Of a stretch of 64,000 nucleotides of DNA, positions 17,128 to 25,704 are shown in pieces. The notes beneath the pieces are model-generated. The model saw nothing but the letters and a program-made list of their open reading frames with translations, was not told the DNA's origin and ran no database searches. The stretch spans positions 4,782,501-4,846,500 of the forward strand of contig NZ_CP092831.1 in assembly GCF_022531965.1 (NCBI RefSeq). Direction: 5' to 3'. The translations under genes and the position numbers were made by a program. The DNA comes from Paenibacillus peoriae (GTDB taxonomy: Bacteria > Bacillota > Bacilli > Paenibacillales > Paenibacillaceae). Within the stretch, counting starts at the first letter, position 1. Each line of letters opens with the position of its first letter.

Positions 17128-17847
17128 TCAAGGTAAATCTGCTAACACCAGTTCAGATATATCCTCATTATCTGTAGCTAGTATCTTTAATGCACAACTT
17201 TTTTGAATTCGTGCAGCATCACCAGGCCCTAACTGAAAATCTCCATCCTGGCACGTAACTTCCACATGACCGCTAACTACATAAATGTGGGTGCGGCGCT
17301 CCTCTTGCTGCGGATATTCAAGCTGCTGGCCTTTTTCCAATCTGCTCAGATACAGATTTATATCCTGCGCGATGGATAACGTTCCCTCCACTTCTGAACC
17401 AGACACAACAGGCTGAAGCTGATTTAGGCGTTCACTGTGCTTGAATCTTTGCACCTGATAAGAAGGCTGAATGCCAGGGCTCTCGGGTAAAAACCACATT
17501 TGCAAAAAGCGAACCGGTCTTTCATCCCCAGTATTTCGCTCTTCATGTTCAATCCCGGTGCCTGCACTCAGAACCTGAATCGAGCCGCTTTTTAAATCCT
17601 GCTCATGTCCCAAGCTATCGCTATGATGCAATTGGCCTTCAATTACATAAGTGACGATTTCCAAATCGTGATGCGGATGTCTTTTGAAGCCTTGCTGCGG
17701 TTCAAGTTTGTTATCATTATGGGCTAGCATACAACCGAAATGGGCATTGCTCGGATCTTCATAATCGGCAAATGAAAAGCTAAACTCACTATGAATCCAT
17801 CCTTTATTTGAGGTATGTCTTTCTGCCGATGTCACTATTTTAATCAT
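17128..17847 (-). CDS. Pirin-family cupin protein
   Basis: About 239 residues from the ATG at 17847 (GGAGG eight bases upstream). The N-terminal cupin carries the metal ligands HPHHDLEIVTYVIEGQLHHSDSLGH and the later E/H in GTGIEHEERN, exactly the pirin His/His/His/Glu set. QMWFLPESPGIQPSYQ and a second, weaker cupin (HIYVVSGHVEVTCQDGDFQLGPGDAARI) follow. Bacterial pirins of this YhhW type have quercetin 2,3-dioxygenase activity in vitro; the physiological role here is unknown. Monocistronic. Confidence 0.9.
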   Translation of the reverse strand: MIKIVTSAERHTSNKGWIHSEFSFSFADYEDPSNAHFGCMLAHNDNKLEPQQGFKRHPHHDLEIVTYVIEGQLHHSDSLGHEQDLKSGSIQVLSAGTGIEHEERNTGDERPVRFLQMWFLPESPGIQPSYQVQRFKHSERLNQLQPVVSGSEVEGTLSIAQDINLYLSRLEKGQQLEYPQQEERRTHIYVVSGHVEVTCQDGDFQLGPGDAARIQKSCALKILATDNEDISELVLADLP

Positions 17848-18078
17848 CCTTAACACCTCCATGGATTACAGTTCCGTAAAGCAGCCTTGCTTCGTGATGA
17901 CTATTCCACTTTCGGCCCTGGCATTGCAAACACTGTGATACGATCCCTTTACCCCGGGCTTAAATGCCTCAATCAGCCTGTCGTCTCCGTCGAGTTTTGC
18001 TCTTAAGTTCATTATTAGTTAAGTTAATAGTACGAAAAATTAAATCTATTACAGCCATAAGGAGGAGATTTATTACAT

Positions 18079-18783
18079 ATGCTATCCCATAAACCCCAAC
18101 CATCCCGGTTCCTACCAAGCTATTTGCGTCGTAGTCTGTATGCATCTATTATCATGATCGCTGTGATGCTTCTCATCGCCTACTCTGTGCAATGGATTGG
18201 CACGGCTCCTTTTCTATATTGGGATGAGCGTATACAGGATGCTATTTTTCCAGACACAGCAGCTACTCATGACCAATTGCTAACCATCGCTATATTCATT
18301 ACGTCTTTCGGTTCATTCAGCATGTCGTTAATTATCGCCCTCGGTGCTGCTACCTTATGCTGGGTCTTTCTTCGTTCAAAAGCTTATTCCTTTGCGATCC
18401 TAAGCAGCTTTACGGCGATGTGGGTGCTGAATACGCTCATTAAAGAAATTCTGCAACGGGAACGCCCGTCACTTCAACATTTGGTTGAAGCCGGGGGCTA
18501 CAGTTTTCCCAGCGGTCATGCGATGATTTCCATGGGATCTTACGGCATGATATTTGCCATCTGGGCTATAGAACGAAAGATTCGTGAGCGTTCGCTCTTC
18601 CTCCCGTGCGTTCTTGGTGCACTGCTCATTATATTGATTGGACTAAGCCGTATATATTTAGGAGTTCACTTTCCTACAGATATTGTGGGTGGTTATATTG
18701 CAGGCATCATTTGGCTGGCGTTTACCGTTCCTATGATCTATTGGCGAGCGAAAATGCAACTTTCTTCTCCCCCCCGCCCATAA
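18079..18783 (+). CDS. PAP2-family membrane phosphatase
   Basis: 234 residues, six membrane segments. The phosphatidic-acid-phosphatase triad is intact: KEILQRERPS (motif 1, KxxxxxxRP), SFPSGHAM (motif 2, PSGH) and SRIYLGVHFPTDIVGG (motif 3, SRxxxxxHxxxD). Such enzymes dephosphorylate undecaprenyl pyrophosphate or phosphatidylglycerol phosphate. Which one applies here cannot be told. AAGGAGGAG lies before the ATG. A short gap leads to three stress-type membrane protein genes on the same strand. Confidence 0.9.
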   Translation: MLSHKPQPSRFLPSYLRRSLYASIIMIAVMLLIAYSVQWIGTAPFLYWDERIQDAIFPDTAATHDQLLTIAIFITSFGSFSMSLIIALGAATLCWVFLRSKAYSFAILSSFTAMWVLNTLIKEILQRERPSLQHLVEAGGYSFPSGHAMISMGSYGMIFAIWAIERKIRERSLFLPCVLGALLIILIGLSRIYLGVHFPTDIVGGYIAGIIWLAFTVPMIYWRAKMQLSSPPRP

Positions 18784-18918
18784 CGTCCGATTCGGCTTTT
18801 TGTTTCACTCCGGGTCATGACGTTTATATACGAAGTAAGCAAGGCACAGCAATATCGAAGCTCAGCATTTATCAAAAACGTTATCGTTTGTGAACTTAGG
18901 ATAAGGGAGGCGATCCTT

Positions 18919-19176
18919 GTGTGGGGAATTGTACTAAGTATTGTAATGGCCATTATTATCGGATTGATTGGCGATGCACTAGCTGGACATGAAATGCCTG
19001 GCGGCATTGCAGGCTCTATGATTGCTGGATTTGTAGGAGCTTGGCTAGGTGTCATGCTGTTGGGAGACTGGGGCCCGGTCATCGGAGATTTTGCAGTCAT
19101 TCCAGCCATACTTGGAACCGCATTGTTCGTATTCTTGCTCGGACTTGTGTCCAGGCTATTGAGAAGGGCTACCTAA
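18919..19176 (+). CDS. GlsB/YeaQ/YmgE-family small membrane protein
   Basis: 85 residues from a GTG at 18919 with GGGAGG eight bases upstream; a longer frame lacks a ribosome site. Three hydrophobic segments carry the family glycine pattern: MAIIIGLIGDALAGHEMPGGIAGSMIAGFVGAWLG, then GDWGPVIGDFAVIPAILGTALFVFLLGL. GlsB/transglycosylase-associated proteins are stress-induced in many bacteria, with no biochemical role established. It is followed at 42 bases by the YtxH-type gene. Confidence 0.85.
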   Translation: MWGIVLSIVMAIIIGLIGDALAGHEMPGGIAGSMIAGFVGAWLGVMLLGDWGPVIGDFAVIPAILGTALFVFLLGLVSRLLRRAT

Positions 19177-19217
19177 CATTTATATATATTTTTATTCTAT
19201 AAAAGGAGTGATATATC

Positions 19218-19619
19218 ATGAGTAACATTGACAATCAAAATATGGCAAGCACTTCAGGTTTTGCAAAGGGTTTATTCATTGGAGGTTTGATTGGTGCTGC
19301 GGCAGCCCTGCTGTTCGCTCCAAAGCCGGGTCGCGATTTACGTAGTGATCTGTCCGAAAAAATGACTGTTGTCTCCGATAAAACGAAGGATGTCGCATCT
19401 GTAGTTAGCAGCAAAGCGACAGATTTGGCCAAAACCGTTTCCACTAAAACAGCAGATGTAGCCAAAACGGTATCCGAGAGTAAAGACAACATCGTATCCA
19501 GCGTAACCAAAGCTTCTGCCGATGTCGCTAATGAAGCGGCCAAAGCGGATAAAGAAGTTATGGATGCAACCGCTCAAGCAGCCAAGGACACTCAAAAACA
19601 ATTAAATGCAAATTCCTAA
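19218..19619 (+). CDS. YtxH-domain protein
   Basis: 133 residues. GFAKGLFIGGLIGAAAALLFAPKPGRDLRSDL is the YtxH domain: a glycine-rich membrane segment followed by FAPKxGxDLR. The remainder (about 45-133) is a low-complexity, Ala/Lys/Thr/Ser-rich amphipathic helix (KTKDVASVVSSKATDLAKTV and related 11-residue periods) like LEA/apolipoprotein helices. YtxH genes are part of general-stress regulons in B. subtilis, so stress protection is plausible. AAAAGGAG precedes the ATG; a terminator follows. Confidence 0.85.
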   Translation: MSNIDNQNMASTSGFAKGLFIGGLIGAAAALLFAPKPGRDLRSDLSEKMTVVSDKTKDVASVVSSKATDLAKTVSTKTADVAKTVSESKDNIVSSVTKASADVANEAAKADKEVMDATAQAAKDTQKQLNANS

Positions 19620-19663
19620 TAGGAACACATTCCGATTACAACCAAAATAATATCCAAACACTG

Positions 19664-19695
19664 AACAGCCAGCATGCAAGAAGCTGGCTGTTTTT
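19664..19695 (+). terminator. Intrinsic terminator after the YtxH gene
   Basis: AACAGCCAGC pairs with GCTGGCTGTT around a 9-nt loop, then TTT. Confidence 0.85.
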
Positions 19696-19714
19696 AAATG
19701 ATAGAAAGGCTGGG

Positions 19715-20191
19715 ATGACAATGAACAAACCAAACTCCTATGGAGATGATCTTGCTCGGAACAACAAGAGAACCTTTCACCCCCTCCAGGCTCAAGATCA
19801 GCCAGATGAGATTTCATCCAAGCAGACCTCTTCTACTCATCATCATGTTAAAACACATGATCCGGAGAGAGACTTTGATGTAAATGAGCATCCTTTTGAA
19901 CTTCGCCATGAGGTCAAGCGGCTTAACAAACGCCTAGATCAAATCGCAGATACATTGGAAAAAGCAGAATTCAAAGATATTATAGAGAACTACTCCAGCA
20001 CGAAAAGAAGAATTATGAGCAATCTGACTGCAGGGATTGCACGTGGTCTCGGCCTTACGCTGGGTACAGTGGTCATACTCGCCTTGCTCGCTTGGTTGCT
20101 CAGTTTCCTGGTACAGTTAAATCTTCCGGTCATCGGAGATTTCATCGCCGAATTATTAGGATATATCAAAATGAGCCAAGGTACTAAGTAA
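19715..20191 (+). CDS. DUF5665-domain membrane protein
   Basis: 158 residues. The first 65 are polar and probably disordered (DQPDEISSKQTSSTHHHVKT). A helical stretch (EVKRLNKRLDQIADTLEKAEFKDIIENY) leads into the DUF5665 block: STKRRIMSNLTAGIARGLGLTLGTVVILALLAWLLSFLVQLNLPVIGDFIAELLG. There is one long or two short membrane segments. It is functionally uncharacterised and often neighbours YtxH genes. GAAAGG precedes two possible ATGs three codons apart. Confidence 0.8.
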   Translation: MTMNKPNSYGDDLARNNKRTFHPLQAQDQPDEISSKQTSSTHHHVKTHDPERDFDVNEHPFELRHEVKRLNKRLDQIADTLEKAEFKDIIENYSSTKRRIMSNLTAGIARGLGLTLGTVVILALLAWLLSFLVQLNLPVIGDFIAELLGYIKMSQGTK

Positions 20192-20209
20192 TTGTCCCTA
20201 TCTCATTTA

Positions 20210-20275
20210 AAAACGATCCATCGTAACCGATATAGACTCCCCAAAGAGCCTCCTGTTACGATGGATCGTTTTTTA
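20210..20275. terminator. Bidirectional terminator with an 18-bp stem
   Basis: A perfect 18-bp stem (20210-20227 with 20255-20272) closes a 27-nt loop and carries A/T ends on both sides. It separates the DUF5665 gene from the convergent CorA-like gene. Confidence 0.9.
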
Positions 20276-20305
20276 TTTGTAAATTATAACAGCCGTAATC
20301 AGCCG

Positions 20306-21265
20306 CTACAATTTGTTGCGCTTGTTAGTTTTCAATAAGTCACCTGTCCACCCCTTCATCATCAGCCAGCCGTACATTCCCGCCATACTTAGCAATGTGG
20401 CAATAATCACGGCGGTAAAACCCCAGCCTGTTTTAATCCAAGGCAGATTTTCAAAGTTCATGCCCCAAATGGCCCCCACTACAGTGGCAGGTGTAAAAAC
20501 GGCGGTCACAATGGTGAGCGTCTTCGTAATCTCATTGCCCCTAAAAGCGGAAATGGCCTCGTCAATAGAGATCAGGGTGTCGATTTCCTTTTCATAATGC
20601 AGGAAAAGTCCTTCCATCCGAGTCACACGGTAAAGTAACTGCTTAAAAAAGCGATTCTCCTCCAGTTTATCCAAATATGCCTCCCGAGAAGCCGTTACCA
20701 GCTCTGAAAAAGGAATGAACATATTGCTCCAATACAACAGCTCGAAACGTGCATTCAATATAGAATCCATCAGTGTACGGGCATTTCTTTTCTCCATGTC
20801 CTCTTCCAGTCTTCTCAGGTTGATCTCGAACTTATCCATACCTGTATGAAAATAATGAAGCACGGCTCTCGCCAATACAAACATGCCGTCAGCTGCATCC
20901 TCACACTGTTCCAGCATTTTTTGGCGTTCCGCGGTGTGCATAATTTCACGGGTATTTTGATCCAAATTTAACGTCACCAACTTCTGGTTTAGAACCAGAA
21001 AATAAAACTTGTTGCAATTGCGTTGACTATCGATTTCCTCTTGAACGGAGTAGATCAGCGACCCGTACATTAAGGGCTGATTGCCATCTGGAAAGCGCAC
21101 AGATATAAAGCTGGATGGAATGTCCTCTACCTTGTCCAGCCATTCTGCGGCTTCTGGGAGCTTCTCCTTCAAGTGCTGTATGACCGAATCTTGCCAATTC
21201 CCAGCACTGATGTCCCACCATTCCCATCCTCCACGAAAGGAAGAAATCTGTTCAAATGCTGTCAT
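20306..21265 (-). CDS. CorA-family magnesium/divalent metal transporter
   Basis: About 319 residues, taking the ATG at 21265. A large cytoplasmic alpha/beta plus helical domain is followed by two C-terminal membrane segments: ITKTLTIVTAVFTPATVVGAIWGMNFENLPW and WGFTAVIIATLLSMAGMYGWLMM. The diagnostic GMN of CorA (WGMNF) is present at the end of TM1, and the C-terminus is basic (TNKRNKL). The length is typical. CorA forms a pentameric Mg channel gated by cytosolic Mg. A TTG three codons upstream is an alternative start. Monocistronic. Confidence 0.88.
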   Translation of the reverse strand: MTAFEQISSFRGGWEWWDISAGNWQDSVIQHLKEKLPEAAEWLDKVEDIPSSFISVRFPDGNQPLMYGSLIYSVQEEIDSQRNCNKFYFLVLNQKLVTLNLDQNTREIMHTAERQKMLEQCEDAADGMFVLARAVLHYFHTGMDKFEINLRRLEEDMEKRNARTLMDSILNARFELLYWSNMFIPFSELVTASREAYLDKLEENRFFKQLLYRVTRMEGLFLHYEKEIDTLISIDEAISAFRGNEITKTLTIVTAVFTPATVVGAIWGMNFENLPWIKTGWGFTAVIIATLLSMAGMYGWLMMKGWTGDLLKTNKRNKL

Positions 21266-21299
21266 GGATTCCAACCTTCCTCCCAACCTTTTTCGCTTT

Positions 21300-21340
21300 A
21301 TAAAAAGGACACGTTTCCCCAAATCGGAATAACGTGTCCT
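21300..21340 (-). terminator. Intrinsic terminator of the rsbV-rsbW-sigB operon
   Basis: AGGACACGTT (minus strand, 21340-21331) pairs with AACGTGTCCT (21315-21306) around a 15-nt loop, then TTTTTA. It lies 46 bases past the sigB stop. Confidence 0.88.
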
Positions 21341-21386
21341 TACGATGTGACATCAAATATGTTAAACCAAGAATTCCGCGTTTTTC

Positions 21387-22160
21387 TCATGAAATAGAGG
21401 AATTAGACATAATCTGCTTCAGCTTTTCCGTAGCCCGCTTCTGAATACGGGAAACGCTCATCTGTGATACGCCCAACGTCTGGGCAATCGCACGTTGAGA
21501 TTGACCGTCCTGAAATGCCAGAAGAAGCACCTTCTGTTCCTGCTCCTTCAGTTGGCTTAAAGCCTGCTGCAAATCCATTCGTTTTTCCACAGTGTCATAA
21601 TCGTTAGCATCCGAGCTAATGAGCTCGCCTAACGTAGCTGCACTCTCTTCCTGGGATAAAGGCGAGTCCAGTGAAACATAGTGATAGCACTCACGACCAG
21701 CAAGCACCTCGATCGTTTCTTCCACGGTTAGATCCAAATAGGTCGCAATCTCGTCCACATTGGGTGAGCGTTCCAACTTAACGGTCAGTTCATCAATAGC
21801 ATGTTGAACAAGCGCACCCTTTTCCTTAATGCGGCGAGGAACCTGGATGTACCAGGATTTGTCGCGCAAATAATTTTTCATATGTCCCAGCATACTTTTC
21901 ATAGCGTACGGTTCAAATGGGATACCCAAGCTGATATCGTATTGCTGAAGCAGACGTATCAAAGCCATCTGACCGGTCTGATATAAATCCTCGTATAAGT
22001 CCGGACGGTTACGGGAGATTTTCCCGGCAGCCATCTTGACCATCGGCTCATACTTGCGGATCAGCACGGTAGCAATCTCGTTATCCTTGGTTTGCTGGTA
22101 CTCCCAGATTAGACCAACGGCTTCATCCATCGACTCCGGGGGAGTTACCTTTTCATTCAT
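21387..22160 (-). CDS. sigB: SigB-type general stress sigma factor
   Basis: 257 residues, sigma-70 family of the SigB/SigF/SigG group. Region 2 shows LYEDLYQTGQMALIRLLQQYDISLGIPFEPYAMKSMLGHMKNYLRDKSWYIQVPRR, region 3 KLERSPNVDEIATYLDLTVEETIEV, and region 4 LKEQEQKVLLLAFQDGQSQRAIAQTLGVSQMSVSRIQKRATEKL with its helix-turn-helix. Its start overlaps the rsbW stop by four bases (ATGA), so the pair is translationally coupled. Partner genes and upstream signalling genes identify it as the general-stress sigma factor rather than SigF/SigG, which travel with spoIIAA/AB. The name is by context and family and has not been searched. Confidence 0.85.
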   Translation of the reverse strand: MNEKVTPPESMDEAVGLIWEYQQTKDNEIATVLIRKYEPMVKMAAGKISRNRPDLYEDLYQTGQMALIRLLQQYDISLGIPFEPYAMKSMLGHMKNYLRDKSWYIQVPRRIKEKGALVQHAIDELTVKLERSPNVDEIATYLDLTVEETIEVLAGRECYHYVSLDSPLSQEESAATLGELISSDANDYDTVEKRMDLQQALSQLKEQEQKVLLLAFQDGQSQRAIAQTLGVSQMSVSRIQKRATEKLKQIMSNSSIS

Positions 22161-22609
22161 ACTCTTTCCTCACTTCTGGTCAAGCGCTTTACCAGCACCA
22201 CTTCGGTGCCTTTTCCTGTCTCATTCAAGATATGGACATCGTCCATAAGCGCCTGCATGAGATAAAAGCCTAATCCGCCTATCTGTGCATCATTCAACTC
22301 CTTGTCATGCAAGGATGCGATACGGGACGGGTCCTCCACGCGTTCAAAGCTCTCCCCTTCATCTTTGACACGAATGGACAGCGAAACTTCATCAAATTCG
22401 AATGTCACTTCCACGACTCCCCCCTCATGACCATATGCATAAAGGACAGAGTTATTACAGGCTTCCGATACAGCCACTTTCATGTCTTCAATATCCTCAT
22501 AAGAGAATCCCATTTTCGCGGCAATACCGTATAAATTTAATCTTACAATATCAACAAAGTCAGCAGTTGCCGGCAAATTAAGAACTACTTTTTGAATTTG
22601 AGCGTTCAT
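22157..22609 (-). CDS. rsbW: RsbW-type anti-sigma factor / serine kinase
   Basis: 150 residues, HATPase_c_2 fold. The N-box is in VSEACNNSVLYAYGHEGG, the G1-like box in IRVKDEGESFE and the G2 box in GGLGFYLMQALMDDV. RsbW binds and inhibits SigB and phosphorylates RsbV on serine. It ends in a four-base overlap with sigB and starts 18 bases after rsbV. SpoIIAB would be the alternative name, but the neighbourhood is stress signalling. Confidence 0.87.
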   Translation of the reverse strand: MNAQIQKVVLNLPATADFVDIVRLNLYGIAAKMGFSYEDIEDMKVAVSEACNNSVLYAYGHEGGVVEVTFEFDEVSLSIRVKDEGESFERVEDPSRIASLHDKELNDAQIGGLGFYLMQALMDDVHILNETGKGTEVVLVKRLTRSEERV

Positions 22610-22627
22610 TTCTTTTTCTTTCCTTTC

Positions 22628-22966
22628 CTATTGGGAATTCTCCTGGGGGACAAAGAATTTGGCAATACCAGTCATATCAAATAGCTTTTGAATTTGAGGC
22701 GGTACCTCTTGAACAGCAAAGCGAGACTCCATCCCATGCCTTGCTTTTAAAATGGATAACAAGATTCCAATACCTGTGCTGTCAATGTATTTAAGGTCTC
22801 TCAAGTTAATAATCAAATCTTGGCTGGATTCCCCCACCAAAGGCTCCATCACCAGACGAAAATCAGGTGCTACCGAAAGATCCAACTCTCCACTCAGATA
22901 AACGGTATTTACGCCATCGGTTGTTTCCGTAATTGCATTAAACTTCTCATTTTTATTTGTATTCAT
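22628..22966 (-). CDS. rsbV: RsbV-type anti-anti-sigma factor (STAS)
   Basis: 112 residues with the STAS domain signature NTVYLSGELDLSVAPDFRLVMEPLV and LIINLRDLKYIDSTGIGILLSILK. Ser63 in DSTGIG is the expected RsbW phosphorylation site. Dephosphorylated RsbV frees SigB by binding RsbW; a PP2C phosphatase (gene at 29408-30589) would dephosphorylate it. The leader holds a perfect -10 hexamer TATAAT (minus strand, 23014-23009) without a clear -35; I could not find a convincing SigB-type promoter. Confidence 0.9.
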   Translation of the reverse strand: MNTNKNEKFNAITETTDGVNTVYLSGELDLSVAPDFRLVMEPLVGESSQDLIINLRDLKYIDSTGIGILLSILKARHGMESRFAVQEVPPQIQKLFDMTGIAKFFVPQENSQ

Positions 22967-23065
22967 AGGCCTACTCTCCCAAAAAAAGATTTCCCTACAT
23001 ACTAACCCATTATACGAGCGTTTGAATCACGGTATAACTTTTTAAACACTACCAAATGCCACCAT

Positions 23066-24736
23066 CTAAGCTTCATTGATCTGATCTTTACCCGGTTGCA
23101 TTGGAAAATGGTCCGGAGAATGCCGTAGCAATGCCTGTTTTACACTGCTGATTTTAACGGGCTTACTAATATAATCGTTCATCCCCGCTTCAATACATCG
23201 AGGCTGAATACCCTCCATGACGTTAGCCGTCATGGCGATAATGGCAGGTTGCGATCTTCCCGCCAATTGTTCACGCACTCTACCCGTACACTCCAGACCG
23301 TCCATCACAGGCATCTGCAAGTCCATAAAGATATAGTCATAGTCCTGATTAGCCGTGACCATATCAAGCGCCTGCTGTCCATCTGCTGCCACATCTGAAG
23401 CCAGTCCGAGCTTATCCAGTATATTAACCATCAGCTTCTGGTTAATCGGATGATCATCAACGACCAGTACAGGTCTACGACTTGGAGATTCCTGATGTGG
23501 AATTTCCCAATCGTGGCTGGACTCTCCCTCCAGTTCATTTTCCTGAGCAAAGCCAAGCTTCATTGTGAAATGAAACGTCACGCCCTGTTCTCCGCTCGTA
23601 TCTACACGGATATCTCCGCCCATCATATTCACTAAGGTTTTACAAATGGCGAGTCCTAACCCGGTTCCACCATATTTACGTGTCATTGAAGAATCCAGTT
23701 GGGAAAAGGGCTGAAACAACCTTCCAACCTTAGCCGGATCAATACCAATGCCTGTATCCTTCACAGAAAACTCAACGGTAAGTCCATTATCGCTTTGCTC
23801 TTTGACAGATGCGAAAACATACACCCCGCCCCGGTCTGTAAATTTGACAGCATTGGATATCAGGTTAATCAGTACTTGACGCAATCTTCCCATATCTCCA
23901 TATAACACAGGAGGCATCTGTTCATCGAGAAAATAAACCAGTTCCAAGTTCTTTCGGTTCACTTCTACCGTAAATAGGCTGAAAACTTCCTTGATACAGG
24001 AAACCAGATCAAAAGGATATTCCTCTACCTCCATTTTGCCTGACTCCAGCTTAGTGAAGTCCAGAATATCATTAATGACTGCTACCAGTGCATCTGCACT
24101 ACGACGGATGATATCGGCATATTCCTGTTGGTCGCTTTGCAGCTCCGTCTCCATCAGCAAATCAATCATTCCAATGACGCCGTTCATAGGTGTGCGGATC
24201 TCATGGCTCATCATCGCCAGAAATTCCGTTTTGGCATTGGCAGCAATCTCCGCTGCCTCCTTGGCGGCAATCAGTTCGCTGTTCATCTTCTCCAGCTGCT
24301 GGGTCTTCTGATGAAGCAGATGGGACTGTGTCTTCAAACGCTTGTTTGTCAGATACATTTGCACGAAACCTTCAATTTTGGACTTGAGAATTTGAGGGAT
24401 GAACGGCTTAACCATATAATCAATACCGCCTGCTGAATATCCCGCAAATAAATGCTCCGCTTCCTTGCTGTTAGCTGAAATGAAGATAATCGGAATATCC
24501 TTCGTTTTCTCTCTGGCCTTGATTAGCTTTGCGGTCTCAATACCATCCATACCCGGCATCTGCACATCCAGGACTACGAGTGCAAATTCATCTTTTAATA
24601 GACATCGCAGCGCTTCTTCCCCGGATGTGGCCTTTACCAGATTATATTGTTCACTCTCCAGCACCGCCTCAAGAGCGAGCAGGTTCTCAGGTCTGTCATC
24701 TACCAGCAATATATGAATCGGTTCATGAAGCCCCAT
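23066..24736 (-). CDS. Cytoplasmic hybrid kinase: receiver-HisKA-HATPase-receiver
   Basis: 556 residues with no membrane segment. An N-terminal receiver (acceptor Asp57 in [12 protein letters not shown]; conserved Lys in YMVKPF) leads through a coiled coil (about 135-170) to HisKA ([18 protein letters not shown], His178), HATPase ([23 protein letters not shown]) and a second receiver (Asp472 in [16 protein letters not shown]). The topology is a kinase controlled by an upstream phosphodonor rather than by a sensor of its own, typical of relay nodes. It sits between rsbV and the CheR-type gene, 20 bases downstream of the latter, so it is very likely part of the stress-signalling operon. The spacing to rsbV is 99 bases. 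Confidence 0.85.
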   Translation of the reverse strand: MGLHEPIHILLVDDRPENLLALEAVLESEQYNLVKATSGEEALRCLLKDEFALVVLDVQMPGMDGIETAKLIKAREKTKDIPIIFISANSKEAEHLFAGYSAGGIDYMVKPFIPQILKSKIEGFVQMYLTNKRLKTQSHLLHQKTQQLEKMNSELIAAKEAAEIAANAKTEFLAMMSHEIRTPMNGVIGMIDLLMETELQSDQQEYADIIRRSADALVAVINDILDFTKLESGKMEVEEYPFDLVSCIKEVFSLFTVEVNRKNLELVYFLDEQMPPVLYGDMGRLRQVLINLISNAVKFTDRGGVYVFASVKEQSDNGLTVEFSVKDTGIGIDPAKVGRLFQPFSQLDSSMTRKYGGTGLGLAICKTLVNMMGGDIRVDTSGEQGVTFHFTMKLGFAQENELEGESSHDWEIPHQESPSRRPVLVVDDHPINQKLMVNILDKLGLASDVAADGQQALDMVTANQDYDYIFMDLQMPVMDGLECTGRVREQLAGRSQPAIIAMTANVMEGIQPRCIEAGMNDYISKPVKISSVKQALLRHSPDHFPMQPGKDQINEA

Positions 24737-24755
24737 GGAATCCTCCTAAGCATCT

Positions 24756-25625
24756 CTATTTAATCTTCCGGTATATTTTTTCTATCCGGTCCAGCGGCTC
24801 GTAGGAATCACTATAATCGGTAAAATGTATGGATTCCTTGGCCCCAAGCACCAACACGCCAAAATGACTCAAGCTATCATAAAACAACCCATGTACATGG
24901 TTGCGAAGTTCGTCGTTAAAATAGATCATGACATTCCGGCAAAAAATAACATTGAACTCGTTAAAGGACCGGTCTGTCGCTAAGTTGTGCTCCGCAAAAA
25001 TAATATTTTTCCGTAAAAAAGGATGAAACATCACTGAATCATACTTGGCTGTATAATATTCAGAGAACGATTGTGTGCCCCCGGACTCCAAATAATTTTT
25101 GGTATACAGCTTCATTCGGTCGATCCCGTATACGCCTTCCTTCGCCTGCTGTAAAGACAGGTTATTCATATCCGTCGCATAAATGCGGGCCTTATCATAT
25201 AAGCCTTCCTCATGCAGCAAGATCGCCATAGAATATACTTCCTCACCCGTGGAGCAACCTGCATGCCATATTCGAATATACGGATACGTTCGCAAAATAG
25301 GAATGATTTTCTGTCTGAAATTCAGAAACAGCTCCGGGTCACGGAACATCTCGGTCACCGGAATGGAAAGGCTCTGTACCAGCCTATCGAAGGCGCTGCG
25401 ATCATGCAGCACCTTCTCCTGAAGTCCTGATATCGTGCTTACATTCTCGGACTGCGCATGATAATAAACACGCCGCTTAATCGAAGGCAGAGCGTAGTTA
25501 CGGAAATCGTAGCCGTACAGCCGATGTATACCTTCCAGCAACAGCTCAATCTCAATCAATTCCCGCTCGGCATCATTCGATTTCACTTCATTAGCAGCAT
25601 TATCCGCCATATCCTTAGATGTCAT
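24756..25625 (-). CDS. CheR-type SAM methyltransferase, RsbM-like by context
   Basis: 289 residues. The N-terminal helical CheR domain contains LPSIKRRVYYHAQSENVSTISGLQE and SLSIPVTEMFRDPELFLNFR. The catalytic domain has IRIWHAGCSTGEEVYSMAILLHEEG (motif I, GCSTGEE), IYATDMNNLSLQQAKEGVY (ATDxxxxxL), NVIFCRNVMIYFN and LGAKESIHF. CheR methylates glutamates on receptor cytoplasmic helices, but no chemoreceptor lies here. It sits beside a GAF/HAMP hybrid kinase and sigB, the arrangement of RsbM, which methylates RsbK in the B. cereus group. The gap to the hybrid kinase upstream is 79 bases. The RsbM role is inference from context. Confidence 0.85.
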   Translation of the reverse strand: MTSKDMADNAANEVKSNDAERELIEIELLLEGIHRLYGYDFRNYALPSIKRRVYYHAQSENVSTISGLQEKVLHDRSAFDRLVQSLSIPVTEMFRDPELFLNFRQKIIPILRTYPYIRIWHAGCSTGEEVYSMAILLHEEGLYDKARIYATDMNNLSLQQAKEGVYGIDRMKLYTKNYLESGGTQSFSEYYTAKYDSVMFHPFLRKNIIFAEHNLATDRSFNEFNVIFCRNVMIYFNDELRNHVHGLFYDSLSHFGVLVLGAKESIHFTDYSDSYEPLDRIEKIYRKIK

Positions 25626-25704
25626 AATCTCTCTCCAATTCCTAAATAGGTTTTGCCTGTGCCGCTCCCATCATGTGTCGATTTATATTACCCATTTTTT
25701 TGGG

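Noticed and set aside
22967..23065. A SigB promoter for autoregulation of rsbV
   Set aside because: GTTTAA and GGGTTA are present but at wrong spacing for a SigB promoter; only a TATAAT -10 hexamer is convincing.
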